Assembly (NCBI RefSeq): GCF_051020955.1
Contig: NW_027476275.1
Location: forward strand, 1-64,000
Source: Megalopta genalis
Lineage: Eukaryota; Arthropoda; Insecta; Hymenoptera; Halictidae
DNA: 64,000 bases
Reading direction: 5' to 3'
Of the stretch, positions 42,400-56,900 are shown in pieces (the first letter of the stretch is position 1; the number at the start of each line of letters is the position of its first letter). Below the pieces are notes generated by a model. The model saw nothing but the letters and a program-made list of their open reading frames with translations. It made no database searches and was not told where the DNA came from. The translations under genes were made by a program, and so were the position numbers.

Positions 42400-44480
42400 G
42401 CGAAGTAGACGGTTTAGCTTCCAATCGATGCGAAACAAATGATTTAGCTTCAAATACTTGCGATATAAATGATTTAGCTTTAACTGGAAGCGAAACAAGC
42501 GAGTTATCTTCAAATACGTGCGAAACAAATGATTTGTCTTCAAAGGAGTACGAAGTAGAAGGATTAGCTCCAAATCCATGCGAAACAAATGATTTAACTT
42601 CAAATACTATCGATATAAATGATATACCTTCAATTGGAAGCGAAACAAGCGAGTTAGCTTCTAATCCATGCGAAACAAATGATTTACATTCGAATACTAG
42701 CGATATGAATGATATAGCTTCAACTGGTAGCGAAACAAGCGAGTTAGCTTCTAATCCATACGAAACAAATGATTTAGCTTCAAATACTTGCGATATAAAC
42801 GATATAGCTTCAAACGCAAGCGAAACAAACGATTCAGCTTCACAGTCATTCGAAACACATGATTTAGCTTCAAATCAATGCCTAGTAGATGGTTCAGCTT
42901 CAAATCCATGCGAAACAAATGGTTTAGCTTCAAATCAGTGCGGAGTAGAAGTATTATCTTCAAATACACGCGAAACAAACGATTGATCTTCAAATACTTG
43001 CAATATAAGTGATTTAGCTTCAACTGCAAGCGAAACAATCGAGTTAGCTTCAAATACATGCGAAATGCGTGATTTAGCTTCCAATCAATGCGGAGAAGAA
43101 AGTTTATCTTAAAATCCATGCGAAACAAATGATTTAGCTTCAAATACTTGCGATATAAATGACTTAGCACCAAATGGGAGCGAAACAGGCGAGTTAGCTT
43201 CAAATCCGTGCGAAACAAATAATTTAGCTTCAAAGGAATACGAAGTAGAAGGATTAGCTTCAAATCCATGCGAAACAAATGATTTAACTTCAAATACTAG
43301 CGACATAAATGATATAGCTTCAATTGGATGCGAAACAATCGAGTTATCTTCTAATCCATGCGAAACAAATGATTTACATTCGAATACTAGCGATATAAAT
43401 GATTTAGCTTCAACTGGAAGCGAAACAAGCGAGTTAGCCTCTAATCCATGCGGAAAAAAACATTTAGCTTCAAATACTAGCGATATGAACGATATAGATT
43501 CAAATGCACGCGAAACAAACGAGTTAGCTTCAAATCCACGCGAAACACATGATTTGTCTTCAAAGGAATACGAAGTAGAAGGTTTAGCTTCAAATCCATG
43601 CGAAACAAATGATTTAGCTTCAAATACTCGCGATATAAACGATATAGCTTCAAATGCATGCGATACAAACGAGTTAGCTTCACATTCATTCGAAATACAT
43701 GATTTAGCTTCAAATCAATGCCTAGTAGATGGTTCAGCTTCAAATCCATGCGAAACAAATGGTTTAGCTTCAAATCAGTGCGGAGTAGAAGTATTATCTT
43801 CAAATACACGCGAAACAAACGATTGAGCTTCAAATACTTGCGATATAAATGACTTAGCTCCAAATGGGAGCGAAACAGGCGAGTTAGCTTCAAATCCGTG
43901 CGAACCAAATAATTTAGCTTCAAAGGAATACGAAGTAGAAGGATTAGCTTCAAATCCATTCGATACAAATGATTTATCTTCAAATACTAGCGATATAAAT
44001 GATATAGCTTCAATTGGATGCGAACCAAGCGAGTTATCTTCTAATCCATGCGAAACAAATGACTTACCTTCGAATACTAGCGATATAAATGATTTAGATT
44101 CAAAAGCATACGATACAAACGAGTTAGCTTCACATTCATTCGAAACACATGACTTAGGTTCAAATCAATGCGAAGTAGACGGTTTAGCTTCCAATCGATG
44201 CGAAACAAATGATTTAACTTCAAATACTAGCGATATAAATGATATAGCTTCAACTGGAAGCGAAACAAGCGAGTTAGCCTCTAATCCATGCGAAAAAAAA
44301 CATTTAGCTTCAAATACTTGCGATATGAACGATATAGATTCAAATGCATGCGAAACAAACGAGTTAGCTTCAAATCCACGCGAAACACATGATCTGTCTT
44401 CAAAGGAATACGAAGTAGAAGGTTTAGCTTCAAATCCATGCGAAACAAATGATTTAACTATATATAAATGATTTAGATTC
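42400..44480. repeat. Transition zone between central and right families
   Basis: This zone has its own unit mix, including TGCCTAGTAGATGG (near 42881 and 43721), GTATTATCTTC, CAAATGGGAGCG and GAATACGAAGTAGAAGG. Partial duplication at about 840 bp (28 units) links 42877 with 43717. It lacks the 930-bp markers found downstream and the 2,250-bp markers found upstream. It ends at a phase break near 44455. No unique sequence is present. Confidence 0.7.
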
Positions 44481-44487
44481 AACTGCA
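44439..44487. repeat. 11-bp net deletion and phase break
   Basis: Two units that should span 60 bp occupy 49 bp. After GATTTAACT at about 44451-44459, the sequence goes straight into ATATATAAATG, so the end of an A unit and the start of an I unit are missing. This is the largest single departure from the 30-bp phase in the window. The right-hand unit family begins immediately downstream (CATGCAAAACACGAG-type units near 44515). Confidence 0.88.
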
Positions 44488-45321
44488 TGCGAAACAAACA
44501 AGTTAGATTCAAATCCATGGAAAACACGAGATTTAGAATCAAATCAATGCCGAGTAGAAGTTTTAGCTTCAAATCCATGCGAAACAAATGATTTAGCTTC
44601 AAATACTAGCGATATGAATGATATAACATCAACTGGGAGCGAAACAGGCGAGTTAGCTTCAAATCCGTGCGAAACAAATAATTTAGCTTCAAATACTTGC
44701 GATATAAATGATTTAGATTCAAATGAATGCGAAACAAGCGAGTTAGCTTCTAATCCATGCGAAACAAATGATTTAGCTTCAAATACTTGCGATATAAACG
44801 ATATTGATTCAAATGCATGCGAAACAAACGAGTTAGCTTCACGGTCATTCGAAACACATGATTTAGCTTCAAATCAATGCGACGTAGAAGGTTTAGCTTC
44901 AAATCCATGCGAAACAAACGAGTTAGCTTCAAATCCATACGAAACACATGATTTGTCTTCAAACCAATGCGAAGTAGAAGGTGTAGCTTCAAATCCATGC
45001 GAAACAAATGATTTAGCTTCCAATACTTACGAAATAAATGATATAGCTTCAAATCCATGCGAAACAAATAATTTACCTTCGAATACTAGCGATATAAATA
45101 ATGTAGCTTCAACTGGAAGCCAATCAAGCGAGTTAGCTTCTAATCCATGCGAAACAAATGATTTATCTTCAAGTTTTTTCGATATAAATGATATAGCTTC
45201 AAATGCATGCGAAGCAAATGATTTAGCTTCAAATACTTGCGATATAAATGATTTAGATTCAACTGCATGTGAAACAAACAAGTTAGATTCAAATCCATGC
45301 AAAACACGAGATTTCGATTCA

Positions 45322-45351
45322 AATCACTGCCGAGTAGAAGTTTTAGCTTGA
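45322..45351. repeat. HOR-end marker unit with amplified TGA (one of 18)
   Basis: The V-type unit CCGAGTAGAAGTTTTAGC is followed by TTGAAATCC in place of TTCAAATCC, which puts a TGA in the plus open frame. Copies end at about 45351, 46281, 48531, 49461, 50391, 51321, 52792, 53722, 54562, 55342, 55882, 57353, 58283, 59123, 59903, 61313, 62153 and 62933. It always follows a pair of units with CATGTGAAAC (CATTTGAAAC at 52709 and 57270) and CATGCAAAACACGAG, in which the usual CpG has become TpG and CpA. An equivalent unit near 44545 still has TTC. Confidence 0.9.
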
Positions 45352-46602
45352 AATCCATGCGAAACAAATGATTTAGCTTCAAATACTTGCGATATAAACG
45401 ATATTGATTCAAATGCATGCGAAAACAAAGAGTTGGGTTCGCAGACAATCGAAACACATGATTTAGCTTCAAATACTTGCGATATAAATGATTTAGCTTC
45501 AACTGCATGCGAAACAAACGAGTTAGCTTCAAATCCATGCGAAACACATGATTTGTCTTCAAAGCAATGCGAAGTAGAAGGTTTAGCTTCAAATCCATGC
45601 GAAACAAACGAGTTAGCTTCAAATCCATACGAAACACATGATTTGTCTTCAAACCAATGCGAAGTAGAAGGTTTAGCTTCAAATCCATGCGAAACAAATG
45701 ATTTAGCTTTCAATACTTACGAAATAAATGATATAGCTTCAAATCCATGCGAAACAAGTGATTTAGCTTCAAATACTTGCGATATAAACGATATTGATTG
45801 AAATGCATGCGAAACAAACGAGTTAGCTTCACAGTCATTCGAAACACATGATTTAGCTTCAAATCAATGCGACGTAGAAGGTTTAGCTTCAAATCCATGC
45901 GAAACAAATAATTTACCTTCGAATACTACCGATATAAATAATGTAGCTTCAACTGGAAGCGAAACAAGCGAGTTAGCTTCTAATCCATGCGAAACAAATG
46001 ATTTATCTTCAAGTTTTTTCGATATAAATGATATAGCCTCAAATGCATGCGAAACAAACGAGTTGGGTTCACAGACATACGAAACACATGATTTAGCTTC
46101 AAATCAATGCGAAGTAGAAGGTTTAGCTTCAAATCCATGCGAAGCAAATGATTTAGCTTCAAATACTTGCGATATAAATGATTTAGATTCAACTGCATGT
46201 GAAACAAACAAGTTAGATTCAAATCCATGCAAAACACGAGATTTAGATACAAATCACTGCCGAGTAGAAGTTTTAGCTTGAAATCCATGCGAAACAAATG
46301 ATTCAGCTTCAAATAATTCCGATATAAACGATATTGATACAAATGCATGCGAAACAAACGAGTTAGCTTCACAGTCATTCGAAACACATGATTTAGCTTC
46401 AAATCAATGCGACGTAGAAGGTTTAGCTTCAAATCCATGCGAAACAAATAATGTACCTTCGAATACTAGCGATATAAATAATGTAGCTTCAACTGGAAGC
46501 GAAACAAGCGAGTTAGCTTCTAATCCATGCGAAACAAATGATTTAGCTTCAAATACTTGCGATATAAACGATATTGATTCAAATGCATGCGAAACAAACG
46601 AG

Positions 46603-48531
46603 TTGGGTTCACAGACATTCGAAACACATGATTTAGCTTCAAATACTTGCGATATAAATGATTTAGCTTTAACTGCATGCGAAACAAACGAGTTAGCTTC
46701 AAATCCATGCGAAACACATGATTTGTCTTCAAAGCAATGCGAAGTAGAAGGTTTAGCTTCAAATCCATGCGAAACAAACGAGTTAGCTTCAAATCCATAC
46801 GCAACACATGATTTGTTTTCAAACCAATGCGAAGTAGAAGGTTTAGCTTCAAATCCATGCGAAACAAATGATTTAGCTTCCAATACTTACGAAATAAATG
46901 ATATAGCTTCAAATCCATGCGAAACAAATGATTTAGCTTCAAATACTTGCGATATAAACGATATTGATTCAAATGCATGCGAAACAAACGAGTTAGTTTC
47001 ACAGTCATTCGAAACACATGATTTAGCTTCAAATCAATGCGACGTAGAAGGTTTAGCTTCAAATCCATGCGAAACAAATAATTTACCTTCGAATACTAGC
47101 GATATAAATAATGAAGCTTCAACTGGAAGCGAAACAAGCGAGTTAGCTTCTAATCCATGCGAAACAAATGATTTATCTTCAAGTTTTTTCGATATAAATG
47201 ATATAGCTTCAAATGCATGCGAAACAAACGAGATGGGTTCACAGACATTCGAAACACATGATTTAGCTTCAAATCAATGCGACGTAGAAGGTTTAGCTTC
47301 TAATCCATGCGAAACAAATGATTTAGCTTCAAATACTTGCGATATAAACGATATTGATTCAAATGCATGCGAAACAAACGAGTTGGGTTCACAGACATTC
47401 GAAACACATGATTTAGCTTCAAATCAATGCGACGTAGAAGGTTTAGCTTCAAATCCATGCGAAACAAACGAGTTAGCTTCAAATCCATACGAAACACATG
47501 ATTTGTCTTCAAACCAATGCGAAGTAGAAGGTTTAGCTTCAAATCCATGCGAAACAAATGATTTAGATTCCAATACTTACGAAATAAATGATATAGCTTC
47601 AAATCCATGCGAAACAAATGATTTAGCTTCAAATACTTGCGATATAAACGATATTGATTCAAATGCATGCGAAACAAACGAGTTGGGTTCACAGACATTC
47701 GAAACACACGATTTAGCTTCAAATACTTGCGATATAAATGATTTAGCTTCAACTGCATGCGAAACAAACGAGTTAGCTTCAAATCCATGCGAAACACATG
47801 ATTTGTCTTCAAAGCAATGCGAAGTAGTAGGTTTAGCTTCAAATCCGTGCGAAACAAACGAGTTAGCTTCAAATCCATACGAAACACATGATTTGTCTTC
47901 AAAGCAATGCGAAGTAGAAGGTTTAGCTTCAAATCCATGCGAAACAAATGATTTAGCTTCCAATACTTACGAAATAAATGATATAGCTTCAAATCCATGC
48001 GAAACAAATGATTTAGCTTCAAATACTTGCGATATAAACGATATTGATTCAAATGCATGCCAAACAAACGAGTTAGCTTCACAGTCATTCGAAACACATG
48101 ATTTAGCTCCAAATCAATGCGACGTAGAAGGTTTAGCTTCAAATCCATGCGAAACAAATAATTTACCTTCGAATACTAGCGATACAAATAATGTAGCTTC
48201 TACTGGAAGCGAAACAAGCCAGTTAGCTTCTAATCCATGCGAAACAAATGATTTATCTTCAAGTTTTTTCGATATAAATGATATAGACTCAAATGCATGC
48301 GAAACAAACGAGTTGGGTTCACAGACATTCGAAACACATGATTTAGCTTCAAATCAATGCGAAGTAGAAGGTTTAGCTTCAAATCCATGCGAAGCAAATG
48401 ATTTAGCTTCAAATACTTGCGATATAAATGATTTAGATTCAACTGCATGTGAAACAAACAAGTTACATTCAAATCCATGCAAAACACGAGATTTAGATTC
48501 AAATCACTGCCGAGTAGAAGTTTTAGCTTGA
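46603..48531 (+). other. Longest plus-strand open frame (642 codons), probably passive
   Basis: An ATG from a GAGATGGG/GAGTTGGG-type unit opens a frame that runs 642 codons to the amplified TGA of the HOR-end marker. The product would be about sixty decapeptides of the type CETNDLASNP, acidic and polar with one cysteine per repeat, and no signal peptide, membrane segment or non-repeat domain. The frame exists because the monomer is 30 bp and stop-free in this frame. The minus strand is also open over much of the same DNA (for example 47300-48157). Neither a non-repetitive terminus nor a promoter is visible. I do not consider it a gene. Confidence 0.12.
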
Positions 48532-50941
48532 AGTCCATGCGAAACAAATGATTTAGCTTCAAATACTTGCGATATAAACGATATTGATTCAAATGCATGC
48601 GAAACAAACGAGTTGGGTTCACATACATTCGAAACACATGATTTAGATTCAAATTCTTGCGATATAAATGATTTAGCTTCAACTGCATGCGAAACAAACG
48701 AGTTAGCTTCAAATCCATGCGAAACACATGATTTGTCTTCAAAGCAATGCGAAGTAGAAGGTTTAGCTTCAAATCCATGCGAAACAAACGAGTTAGCTTC
48801 AAATCCATACGAAACACATGATTTGTCGTCAAACCAACGCGAAGTAGAAGGTTTAGCTTCAAATCCATGCGAAACAAATGATTTAGCTTCCAATACTTAC
48901 GAAATGAATGATATAGCTTCAAATCCATGCGAAACAAATGATTTAGCTTCAAATACTTGCGATATAAACGATATTGATTCAAATGCATGCGAAACAAACG
49001 AGTTAGCTTCACAGTCATTCGAAACACATGATTTAGCTTCAAATCAATGCGTCGTAGAAGGTTTAGCTTCAAATCCATGCGAAACAAATAATTTACCTTC
49101 GAATACTAGCGATATAAATAATGTAGCTTCAACTGGAAGCGAATCAAGCGAGTTAGCTTCTAATCCATGCGAAACAAATGATTTATCTTCAAGTTTTTTC
49201 GATATAAATGATATAGCCTCAAATGCATGCGAAACAAACGAGTTGGGTTCACAGACATTCGAAACACATGATTTAGCTTCAAGTCAATGCGAAGTAGAAG
49301 GTTTAGCTTCAAATCCATGCGAAGCAAATGATTTAGCTTCAAATACTTGCGATATAAATGATTTAGATTCAACTGCATGTGAAACAAACAAGTTAGATTC
49401 AAATCCATGCAAAACACGAGATTTAGATTCAAATCACTGCCGAGTAGAAGTTTTAGCTTGAAATCCATGCGAAACAAATGATTTAGCTTCAAATACTTGC
49501 GATATAAACGATATTGACTCAAATGCATGCGAAACAAACGAGTTGGGTTCACAGACATTCGAAACACATGATTTACCTTCAAATACTTGCGATATAAATG
49601 ATTTAGCTTCAACTGCATGCGAAACAAACGAGTTAGCTTCAAATCCATGCGAAACACATGATTTGTCTTCAAAGCAATGCGAAGTATAAGGTTTAGCTTC
49701 AAATCCATGCGAAACAAACGAGTTAGCTTCAAATCCATACGAAACACATGATTTGTCGTCAAACCAACGCGAAGGTGAAGGTTTAGCTTCAAATCCATGC
49801 GAAACAAATGATTCAGCTTCCAATACTTACGAAATAAATGATATAGCTTCAAATCCATGCGAAACAAATGATTTAGCTTCAAATACTTGCGATATAAACG
49901 ATATTGATTCAAATGCATGCGAAACAAACGAGTTAGCTTCACAGTCATTCGAAACACATGATTTAGCTTCAAATCAATGCGACGTAGAAGGTTTAGCTTC
50001 AAATCCATGCGAAACAAATAATTTACCTTCGAATACTAGCGATATAAATAATGTAGCTTCAACTGGAAGCGAAACAAGCGAGTTAGCTTCTAATCCATGC
50101 GAAACAAATGATTTATCTTCAAGTTTTTTCGATATAAATGATATAGCTTCAAATGCATGCGAAACAAACGAGTTGGGTTCACAGACATTCGAAACACATG
50201 ATTTAGCTTCAAATCAATGCGAAGTAGAAGGTTTAGCTTCAAATCCATGCGAAGCAAATGATTTAGCTTCAAATACTTGCGATATAAATGATTTAGATTC
50301 AACTGCATGTGAAACAAACAAGTTAGATTAAAATCCATGCAAAACACGAGATTTAGATTCAAATCACTGCCGAGTAGAAGTTTTAGCTTGAAATCCATGC
50401 GAAACAAATGATTTAGCTTCAAATACTTGCGATATAAACGATATTGATTCAAATGCATGCGAAACAAACGAGTTGGGTTCACAGACATTCGAAACACATG
50501 ATTTAGCTTCAAATACTTGCGATATAAATGATTTAGCTTCAACTGCATGCGAAACAAACGAGTTAGCTTCAAATCCATGCGAAACACATGATTTGTCTTC
50601 AAAGCAATTCGAAGTAGAAGGTTTAGCTTCAAATCCATGCGAAACAAACGAGTTAGCTTCAAATCCATACGAAACACATGATTTGTCTTCAAACCAATGC
50701 GAAGTAGAAGGTTTAGCTTCAAATCCATGCGAAACAAATGATTTAGCTTCCAATACTTACGAAATAAATGATATAGCTTCAAATCCATGCGAAGCAAATG
50801 ATTTAGCTTCAAATACTTGCGATATAAACGATATTGATTCAAATGAATGCGAAACAAACGAGTTAGCTTCACAGTCATTCGAAACACATGATTTAGCTTC
50901 AAATCAATGCGACGTAGAAGGTTTAGCTTCAAATCCATGCA

Positions 50942-53900
50942 AAACAAATAATTTACCTTCGAATACTAGCGATATAAATAATGTAGCTTCAACTGGAAGC
51001 GAAACAAGCGAGTTAGCTTCTAATCCATGCGAAACAAATGATTTATCTTCAAGTTTTTTCGATATAAATGATATAGCTTCAAATGCATGCGAAACAAACG
51101 AGATGGGTTCACAGACATTCGAAACACATGATTTAGCTTCAAATTAATGCGAAGTAGAAGGTTTAGCTTCAAATCCATGCGAAGAAAATGATTTAGCTTC
51201 AAATACTTGCGATATAAATGATTTAGATTCAACTGCATGTGAAACAAACAAGTTAGATTCAAATCCATGCAAAACACGAGATTTAGATTCAAATCACTGC
51301 CGAGTAGAAGTTTTAGCTTGAAATCCATGCGAAACAAATGATTCAGCTTCAAATAATTGCGATATAAACGCTATTTGATTCAAATGCATGCGAAACAAAC
51401 GAGTTAGCTTCACAGTCATTCGAAACACATGATTTAGCTTCAAATCAATGCGTCGTAGAAGGTTTAGCTTCAAATCCATGCGAAACAAATAATTTACCTT
51501 CGAATACTAGCGATATAAATAATGTAGCTTCAACTGGAAGCGAAACAAGCGAGTTAGCTTCTAATCCATGCGAAACAAATGATTTAGCTTCAAATACTTG
51601 CGATATAAACGATATTGATTCAAATGCATGCGAAACAAACGAGTTGGGTTCACAGACATTCGAAACACATGATTTAGCTTCAAATACTTGCGATATAAAT
51701 GATTTAGCTTTAACTGCATGCGAAACAAACGAGTTAGCTTCAAATCCATGCGAAACACATGATTTGTCTTCAAAGCAATGCGAAGTAGAAGGCTTAGCTT
51801 CAAATCCATGCGAAACAAACGAGTTAGCTTCAAATCCATACGAAACACATGATTTGTTTTCAAACCAATGCGAAGTAGAAGGTTTAGCTTCAAATCCATG
51901 CGAAACAAATGATTTAGCTTCCAATACTTACGAAATAAATGATATAGCTTCAAATCCATGCGAAACAAATGATTTAGCTTCAAATACTTGCGATATAAAC
52001 GATATTGATTCAAATGCATGCGAAACAAACGAGTTAGCTTCACAGTCATTCGAAACACATGATTTAGCTTCAAATGAATGCGACGTAGAAGGTTTAGCTT
52101 CAAATCCATGCGAAACAAATAATTTACCTTCGAATACTAGCGATATAAATAATGAAGCTTCAACTGGAAGCGAAACAAGCGAGTTAGCTTCTAATCCATG
52201 CGAAACAAATGATTTATCTTCAAGTTTTTTCGATATAAATGATATAGCTTCAAATGCATGCGAAACAAACGAGATGGGTTCACAGACATTCGAAACACAT
52301 GATTTAGCTTCAAATCAATGCGACGTAGAAGGTTTAGCTTCAAATCCATGCGAAACAAACGAGTTAGCTTCAAATCCATACGAAACACATGATTTGTTTT
52401 CAAACCAATGCGAAGTAGAAGGTTTAGCTTCAAATCCATGCGAAACAAATGATTTAGCTTCCAATACTTACGAAATAAATGATATAGCTTCAAATCCATG
52501 CGAAACAAATGATTTAGCTTCAAATACTTGCGATATAAATGATATAGCTTCAAATGCATGCGAAACAAACGAGTTGGGTTCACAGACATTCGAAACACAT
52601 GATTTAGCTTCAAATCCATGCGAAGTAGAAGGTTTAGCTTCAAATCCATGCGAAGCAAATGATTTAGCTTCAAATACTTGCGATATAAATGATTTAGATT
52701 CAACTGCATTTGAAACAAACAAGTTAGATTCAAATCCATGCAAAACACGAGATTTAGATTCAAATCACTGCCGAGTAGAAGTTTTAGCTTGAAATCCATG
52801 CGAAACAAATGATTTAGCTTCAAATACTTGCGATATAAACGATATTGATTCAAATGCATGCGAAACAAACGAGTTGGGTTCACAGACATTCGAAACACAT
52901 GATTTAGCTTCAAATACTTGCGATATAAATGATTTAGCTTCAACTGCATGCGAAACAAACGAGTTAGCTTCAAATCCATGCGAAACACATGATTTGTCTT
53001 CAAAGCAATGCGAAGTAGAAGGTTTAGCTTCAAATCCATGCGAAACAAACGAGTTAGCTTCAAATCCATACGAAACACATGATTTGTCTTCAAAGCAATG
53101 CGAAGTAGAAGGTTTAGCTTCAAATCCATGCGAAACAAATGATTTAGCTTCCAATACTTACGAAATAAATGATATAGCTTCAAATCCATGCGAAACAAAT
53201 GATTTAGCTTCAAATACTTGCGATATAAACGATATTGATTCAAATGCATGCCAAACAAACGAGTTAGCTTCACAGTCATTCGAAACACATGATTTAGCTT
53301 CAAATCAATGCGACGTAGAAGGTTTAGCTTCAAATCCATGCGAAACAAATAATTTACCTTCGAATACTAGCGATACAAATAATGTAGCTTCTACTGGAAG
53401 CGAAACAAGCCAGTTAGCTTCTAATCCATGCGAAACAAATGATTTATCTTCAAGTTTTTTCGATATAAATGATATAGACTCAAATGCATGCGAAACAAAC
53501 GAGTTGGGTTCACAGACATTCGAAACACATGATTTAGCTTCAAATCAATGCGAAGTAGAAGGTTTAGCTTCAAATCCATGCGAAGCAAATGATTTAGCTT
53601 CAAATACTTGCGATATAAATGATTTAGATTCAACTGCATGTGAAACAAACAAGTTAGATTCAAATCCATGCAAAACACGAGATTTAGATTCAAATCACTG
53701 CCGAGTAGAAGTTTTAGCTTGAAATCCATGCGAAACAAATGATTTAGCTTCAAATACTTGCGATATAAACGATATTGATTCAAATGCATGCGAAACAAAC
53801 GAGTTGGGTTCACAGACATTCGAAACACATGATTTAGCTTCAAATTCTTGCGATATAAATGATTTAGCTTCAACTGCATGCGAAACAAACGAGTTAGCTT

Positions 53901-56900
53901 CAAATCCATGCGAAACACATGATTTGTCTTCAAAGCAATGCGAAGTAGAAGGTTTAGCTTCAAATCCATGCGAAACAAATGATTTAGCTTCCAATACTTA
54001 CGAAATAAATGATATAGCTTCAAATCCATGCGAAACAAATGATTTAGCTTCAAATACTTGCGATATAAACGATATTGATTCAAATGAATGCGAAACAAAC
54101 GAGTTAGCTTCACAGTCATTCGAAACACATGATTTAGCTTCAAATCAATGCGACGTAGAAGGTTTAGCTTCAAATCCATGCAAAACAAATAATTTACCTT
54201 CGAATACTAGCGATATAAATAATGTAGCTTCAACTGGAAGCGAAACAAGCGATTTAGCTTCTAATCCATGCGAAACAAATGATTTATCTTCAAGTTTTTT
54301 CGATATAAATGATATAGCTTCAAATGCATGTGAAACAAACGAGATGGGTTCACAGACATTCGAAACACATGATTTAGCTTCAAATTAATGCGAAGTAGAA
54401 GGTTTAGCTTCAAATCCATGCGAAGCAAATGATTTAGCTTCAAATACTTGCGATATAAATGATTTAGATTCAACTGCATGTGAAACAAACAAGTTAGATT
54501 CAAATCCATGCAAAACACGAGATTTAGTTTCAAATCACTGCCGAGTAGAAGTTTTAGCTTGAAATCCATGCGAAACAAATGATTCAGCTTCAAATAATTG
54601 CGATATAAACGATATTGATTCAAATGCATGCGAAACAAACGAGTTAGCTTCACAGTCATTCGAAACACATGATTTAGCTTCAAATCAATGCGACGTAGAA
54701 GGTTTAGCTTCAAATCCATGCGGAACAAATAATTTACCTTCGAATACTAGCGATATAAATAATGTAGCTTCAACTGGAAGCGAAACAAGCGAGTTAGCTT
54801 CTAATCCATGCGAAACAAATGATTTAGCTTCAAATACTTGCGATATAAACGATATTGATTCAAATGCATGCGAAACAAACGAGTTAGCTTCACGGTCATT
54901 CGAAACACATGATTTAGCTTCAAATCAATGCGACGTAGAAGGTTTAGCTTCAAATCCATGCGAAACAAATAATTTACCTTCGAATACTAGCGATATAAAT
55001 AATGTAGCTTCAACTGGAAGCGAAACAAGCGAGTTAGCTTCTAATCCATGCGAAACAAATGATTTATCTTCAAGTTTTTTCGATATAAATGATATAGCTT
55101 CAAATGCATGCGAAACAAACGAGATGGGTTCACAGACATTCGAAACACATGATTTAGCTTCAAATCAATGCGAAGTAGAAGGTTTAGTTTCAAATCCATG
55201 CGAAGCAAATGATTTAGCTTCAAATACTTGCGATATAAATGATTTAGATTCAACTGCATGTGAAACAAACAAGTTAGATTCAAATCCATGCAAAACACGA
55301 GATTTAGATTCAAATCACTGCCGAGTAGAAGTTTTAGCTTGAAATCCATGCGAAACAAATGATTCAGCTTCAAATAATTGCGATATAAACGATATTGATT
55401 CAAATGCATGCGAAACAAACGAGTTAGCTTCACAGTCATTCGAAACACATGATTTAGCTTCAAATCAATGCGACGTTGAAGGTTTAGCTTCAAATCCATG
55501 CGAAACAAATAATTTACCTTCGAATACTAGCGATATAAATAATGTAGCTTCAACTGGAAGCGAAACAAGCGAGTTAGCTTCTAATCCATGCGAAACAAAT
55601 GATTTATCTTCAAGTTTTTTCGATATAAATGATATAGCTTCAAATGCATGCGAAACAAACGAGATGGGTTCACAGACATTCGAAACACATGATTTAGCTT
55701 CAAATTAATGCGAAGTAGAAGGTTTAGCTTCAAATCCATGCGAAGAAAATGATTTAGCTTCAAATACTTGCGATATAAATGATTTAGATTCAACTGCATG
55801 TGAAACAAACAAGTTAGATTCAAATCCATGCAAAACACGAGATTTAGATTCAAATCACTGCCGAGTAGAAGTTTTAGCTTGAAATCCATGCGAAACAAAT
55901 GATTCAGCTTCAAATAATTGCGATATAAACGCTATTTGATTCAAATGCATGCGAAACAAACGAGTTAGCTTCACAGTCATTCGAAACACATGATTTAGCT
56001 TCAAATCAATGCGTCGTAGAAGGTTTAGCTTCAAATCCATGCGAAACAAATAATTTACCTTCGAATACTAGCGATATAAATAATGTAGCTTCAACTGGAA
56101 GCGAAACAAGCGAGTTAGCTTCTAATCCATGCGAAACAAATGATTTAGCTTCAAATACTTGCGATATAAACGATATTGATTCAAATGCATGCGAAACAAA
56201 CGAGTTGGGTTCACAGACATTCGAAACACATGATTTAGCTTCAAATACTTGCGATATAAATGATTTAGCTTTAACTGCATGCGAAACAAACGAGTTAGCT
56301 TCAAATCCATGCGAAACACATGATTTGTCTTCAAAGCAATGCGAAGTAGAAGGTTTAGCTTCAAATCCATGCGAAACAAACGAGTTAGCTTCAAATCCAT
56401 ACGAAACACATGATTTGTTTTCAAACCAATGCGAAGTAGAAGGTTTAGCTTCAAATCCATGCGAAACAAATGATTTAGCTTCCAATACTTACGAAATAAA
56501 TGATATAGCTTCAAATCCATGCGAAACAAATGATTTAGCTTCAAATACTTGCGATATAAACGATATTGATTCAAATGCATGCGAAACAAACGAGTTAGCT
56601 TCACAGTCATTCGAAACACATGATTTAGCTTCAAATGAATGCGACGTAGAAGGTTTAGCTTCAAATCCATGCGAAACAAATAATTTACCTTCGAATACTA
56701 GCGATATAAATAATGAAGCTTCAACTGGAAGCGAAACAAGCGAGTTAGCTTCTAATCCATGCGAAACAAATGATTTATCTTCAAGTTTTTTCGATATAAA
56801 TGATATAGCTTCAAATGCATGCGAAACAAACGAGATGGGTTCACAGACATTCGAAACACATGATTTAGCTTCAAATCAATGCGACGTAGAAGGTTTAGCT

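Noticed and set aside
46603..48531. Pentapeptide-repeat protein (NDLAS resembles A[D/N]LXX)
   Set aside because: Only alternate five-residue blocks have the leucine centre. The other block has cysteine preceded by proline or another residue. The true period is ten and comes from the DNA monomer.
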